A program made the translations under genes and the position numbers. From the NCBI GenBank assembly GCA_023430545.1, contig JAEZAF010000025.1, positions 1-6,646 on the forward strand: a DNA stretch of 6,646 bases, in the 5' to 3' direction. This DNA comes from Chloroflexota bacterium. GTDB lineage: Bacteria; Chloroflexota; Anaerolineae; Aggregatilineales; Phototrophicaceae. Under the pieces are notes generated by a model, which was not told the DNA's origin, ran no database searches, and worked only from the letters and a program-made list of their open reading frames with translations. Position 1 is the stretch's first letter. Every line of letters starts with the position of its first letter. Below, piece after piece: positions 5,993-6,646 of the stretch.

Positions 5993-6015
5993 GACGCGCT
6001 GAAGCACGTCCCTAC
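5993..6015 (+). repeat. Imperfect palindrome with CCCTAC end
   Basis: GACGCGCT (5993-6000) and AGCACGTC (6003-6010) pair with one mismatch around GA, and CCCTAC follows (6010-6015). It has the same orientation and the same end as the palindrome at 5748 and the hairpin at 2069, so I place it in the same family. Confidence 0.55.
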
Positions 6016-6248
6016 AACAGGCATACATCAGGCTGGAAGAATCGGCCTCTAGATTTCTGCGAGGCTTGCTGGTGCAATTGTCTGGCCGGCTAACAGCGCG
6101 ACGTGATGTTAAGGTGCAGGATTCAGTACAGGAATTTTATAGTGTAGCACGGATGTTCGGGTTGTGCGGTTAGAATTTATAAACGAAATGGACCAGGTTT
6201 TAACAGGCGAGATGGTACAAAGTCCGTGTCCCGCCGGTCACGTGATTG

Positions 6249-6646
6249 TCAGGACGTGAGTTCGGATGTAAAGCCTTCGCGCCAGTCGGGATAGCGCGGT
6301 GTCCAGCCCACTGCTCGCGCCTTCGCATTGGATGCGCCGCGTTCCCATGCCTGTGCGCCAGATGATGGTTCGGGTTCAGGTGCCCCAATCAGACGAGCGT
6401 AGAACGGGACCCATTCCGATGCTTTCGCCGGAGCATCATCGACGATGTTATATATCCCTGACGGCCACTGGAGCGCCTCGAAAGCCGCCTGTGCTGCATC
6501 GGCCACATGCACAAACGAGCTGACGGCATCGCTGGCTTTGATCTCGCCGCGCCGGATCTGGTCGGATGTCAGACCCTCGCGGGTGTACCATGTCCCTGGC
6601 CCGTACAGCAGACCATAGCGCAGCACCACACCGACCAGCAGTTCGG
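6249..6646 (-). CDS. NAD-dependent epimerase/dehydratase (extended SDR), C-terminal part
   Basis: The frame runs from the right window edge to TGA at 6249-6251, giving about 131 residues of the C-terminal end. The GTG at 6627-6629 is internal: in-frame codons upstream (ELLVG before VVLRYGLLYGPG) continue the conserved strand. Recognisable pieces are VVLRYGLLYGPGTWY (the post-catalytic strand and substrate loop of extended SDRs), SFVHVADAAQAAFEAL (the 'hvdD' helix), GIYNIVDDAPAKASEW, and a closing 'KARAVGWTPRYPDWREGF' typical of sugar-nucleotide epimerase-like proteins. The Rossmann GxxGxxG motif and catalytic YxxxK should be upstream, outside the window, so activity cannot be judged. Family members act on sugar nucleotides or related substrates with NAD(P); the substrate is not predictable from this part. 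It converges on the repeat-rich gap, and no clear terminator is seen after the stop. Confidence 0.9.
   Translation of the reverse strand, partial: ELLVGVVLRYGLLYGPGTWYTREGLTSDQIRRGEIKASDAVSSFVHVADAAQAAFEALQWPSGIYNIVDDAPAKASEWVPFYARLIGAPEPEPSSGAQAWERGASNAKARAVGWTPRYPDWREGFTSELTS

Larger units (their letters stand above)
5650..6248. other. Gene-free, hairpin-rich intergenic region
   Basis: About 600 bp between the NurA gene and the epimerase fragment, whose 3' ends face each other. Open frames here translate into alanine-rich or otherwise unstructured sequence with no recognisable domain or ribosome site, so I call no gene. The left part (5670-5948) is full of GCAGCA/TGCTGC words arranged as tandem and inverted repeats. 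Two palindromes followed by CCCTAC lie at 5748 and 5993. The right part (6020-6248) is plain sequence in which I see only a short TCACGTGA palindrome at 6238-6245, just beyond the epimerase stop. No tRNA, rRNA or CRISPR pattern was found. Confidence 0.7.

Noticed and set aside
5403..6052. Overlapping + strand frames (5403-5834, 5762-6052) running from the NurA 3' end into the spacer.
   Set aside because: Their translations are alanine-rich products of GCA/GCT repeats, without a domain; the first overlaps NurA in another frame.

Overview
The window looks like an ordinary housekeeping and accessory stretch of a bacterial chromosome with moderately high GC. The organism is probably a member of the Chloroflexota, perhaps Anaerolineae-like. 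This is inferred from three things: a secreted WD40-type propeller protein with the 'ITADNVTELQ' style of opening, a large membrane Fe-S oxidoreductase with two CCG domains, and a NurA nuclease. No rRNA, tRNA or other marker gene is present to confirm it.

Layout, left to right. (1) 1-320, + strand: the C-terminal end of a tetratricopeptide-repeat protein cut by the window edge. (2) 330-812, - strand: a DinB/YfiT-like putative metal-dependent hydrolase, convergent with the TPR gene and ending 9 bp from it. (3) 813-898: a short divergent promoter region. (4) 899-2050, + strand: an exported or membrane-anchored WD40-like beta-propeller protein. (5) 2051-2117: a convergent gap holding a hairpin terminator. 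(6) 2118-4163, - strand: a 681-residue membrane-bound oxidoreductase with a NarI-like cytochrome b domain, two [4Fe-4S] ferredoxin motifs and two CCG domains. It resembles the EMO-type ETF:menaquinone oxidoreductases and HdrD-like proteins. (7) 4164-4368: a divergent control region with a plausible sigma-70-type promoter for each side. (8) 4369-5649, + strand: a NurA-domain nuclease. (9) 5650-6248: about 600 bp without a credible gene, densely packed with GCAGCAC/GTGCTGC hairpins, a 12-bp tandem duplication and two palindromes followed by CCCTAC. (10) 6249-6646, - strand: the C-terminal part of an extended-SDR (NAD-dependent epimerase/dehydratase) whose N-terminal part lies outside the window.

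The genes do not form one operon. Every adjacent pair is convergent or divergent, apart from the NurA gene and the epimerase fragment, which converge on the repeat-rich gap. The Fe-S oxidoreductase probably passes electrons between a soluble carrier (ETF is the leading candidate) and the quinone pool. NurA normally works with the HerA helicase in DNA end resection. Neither expected partner (etfAB, herA) is in view.

I see no convincing new multi-gene system. The least explained part is the hairpin-rich gap at 5650-6020, together with a small set of hairpins (at 2069, 5748 and 5993) that all end in CCCTAC in the same orientation and look like a dispersed palindromic repeat family.
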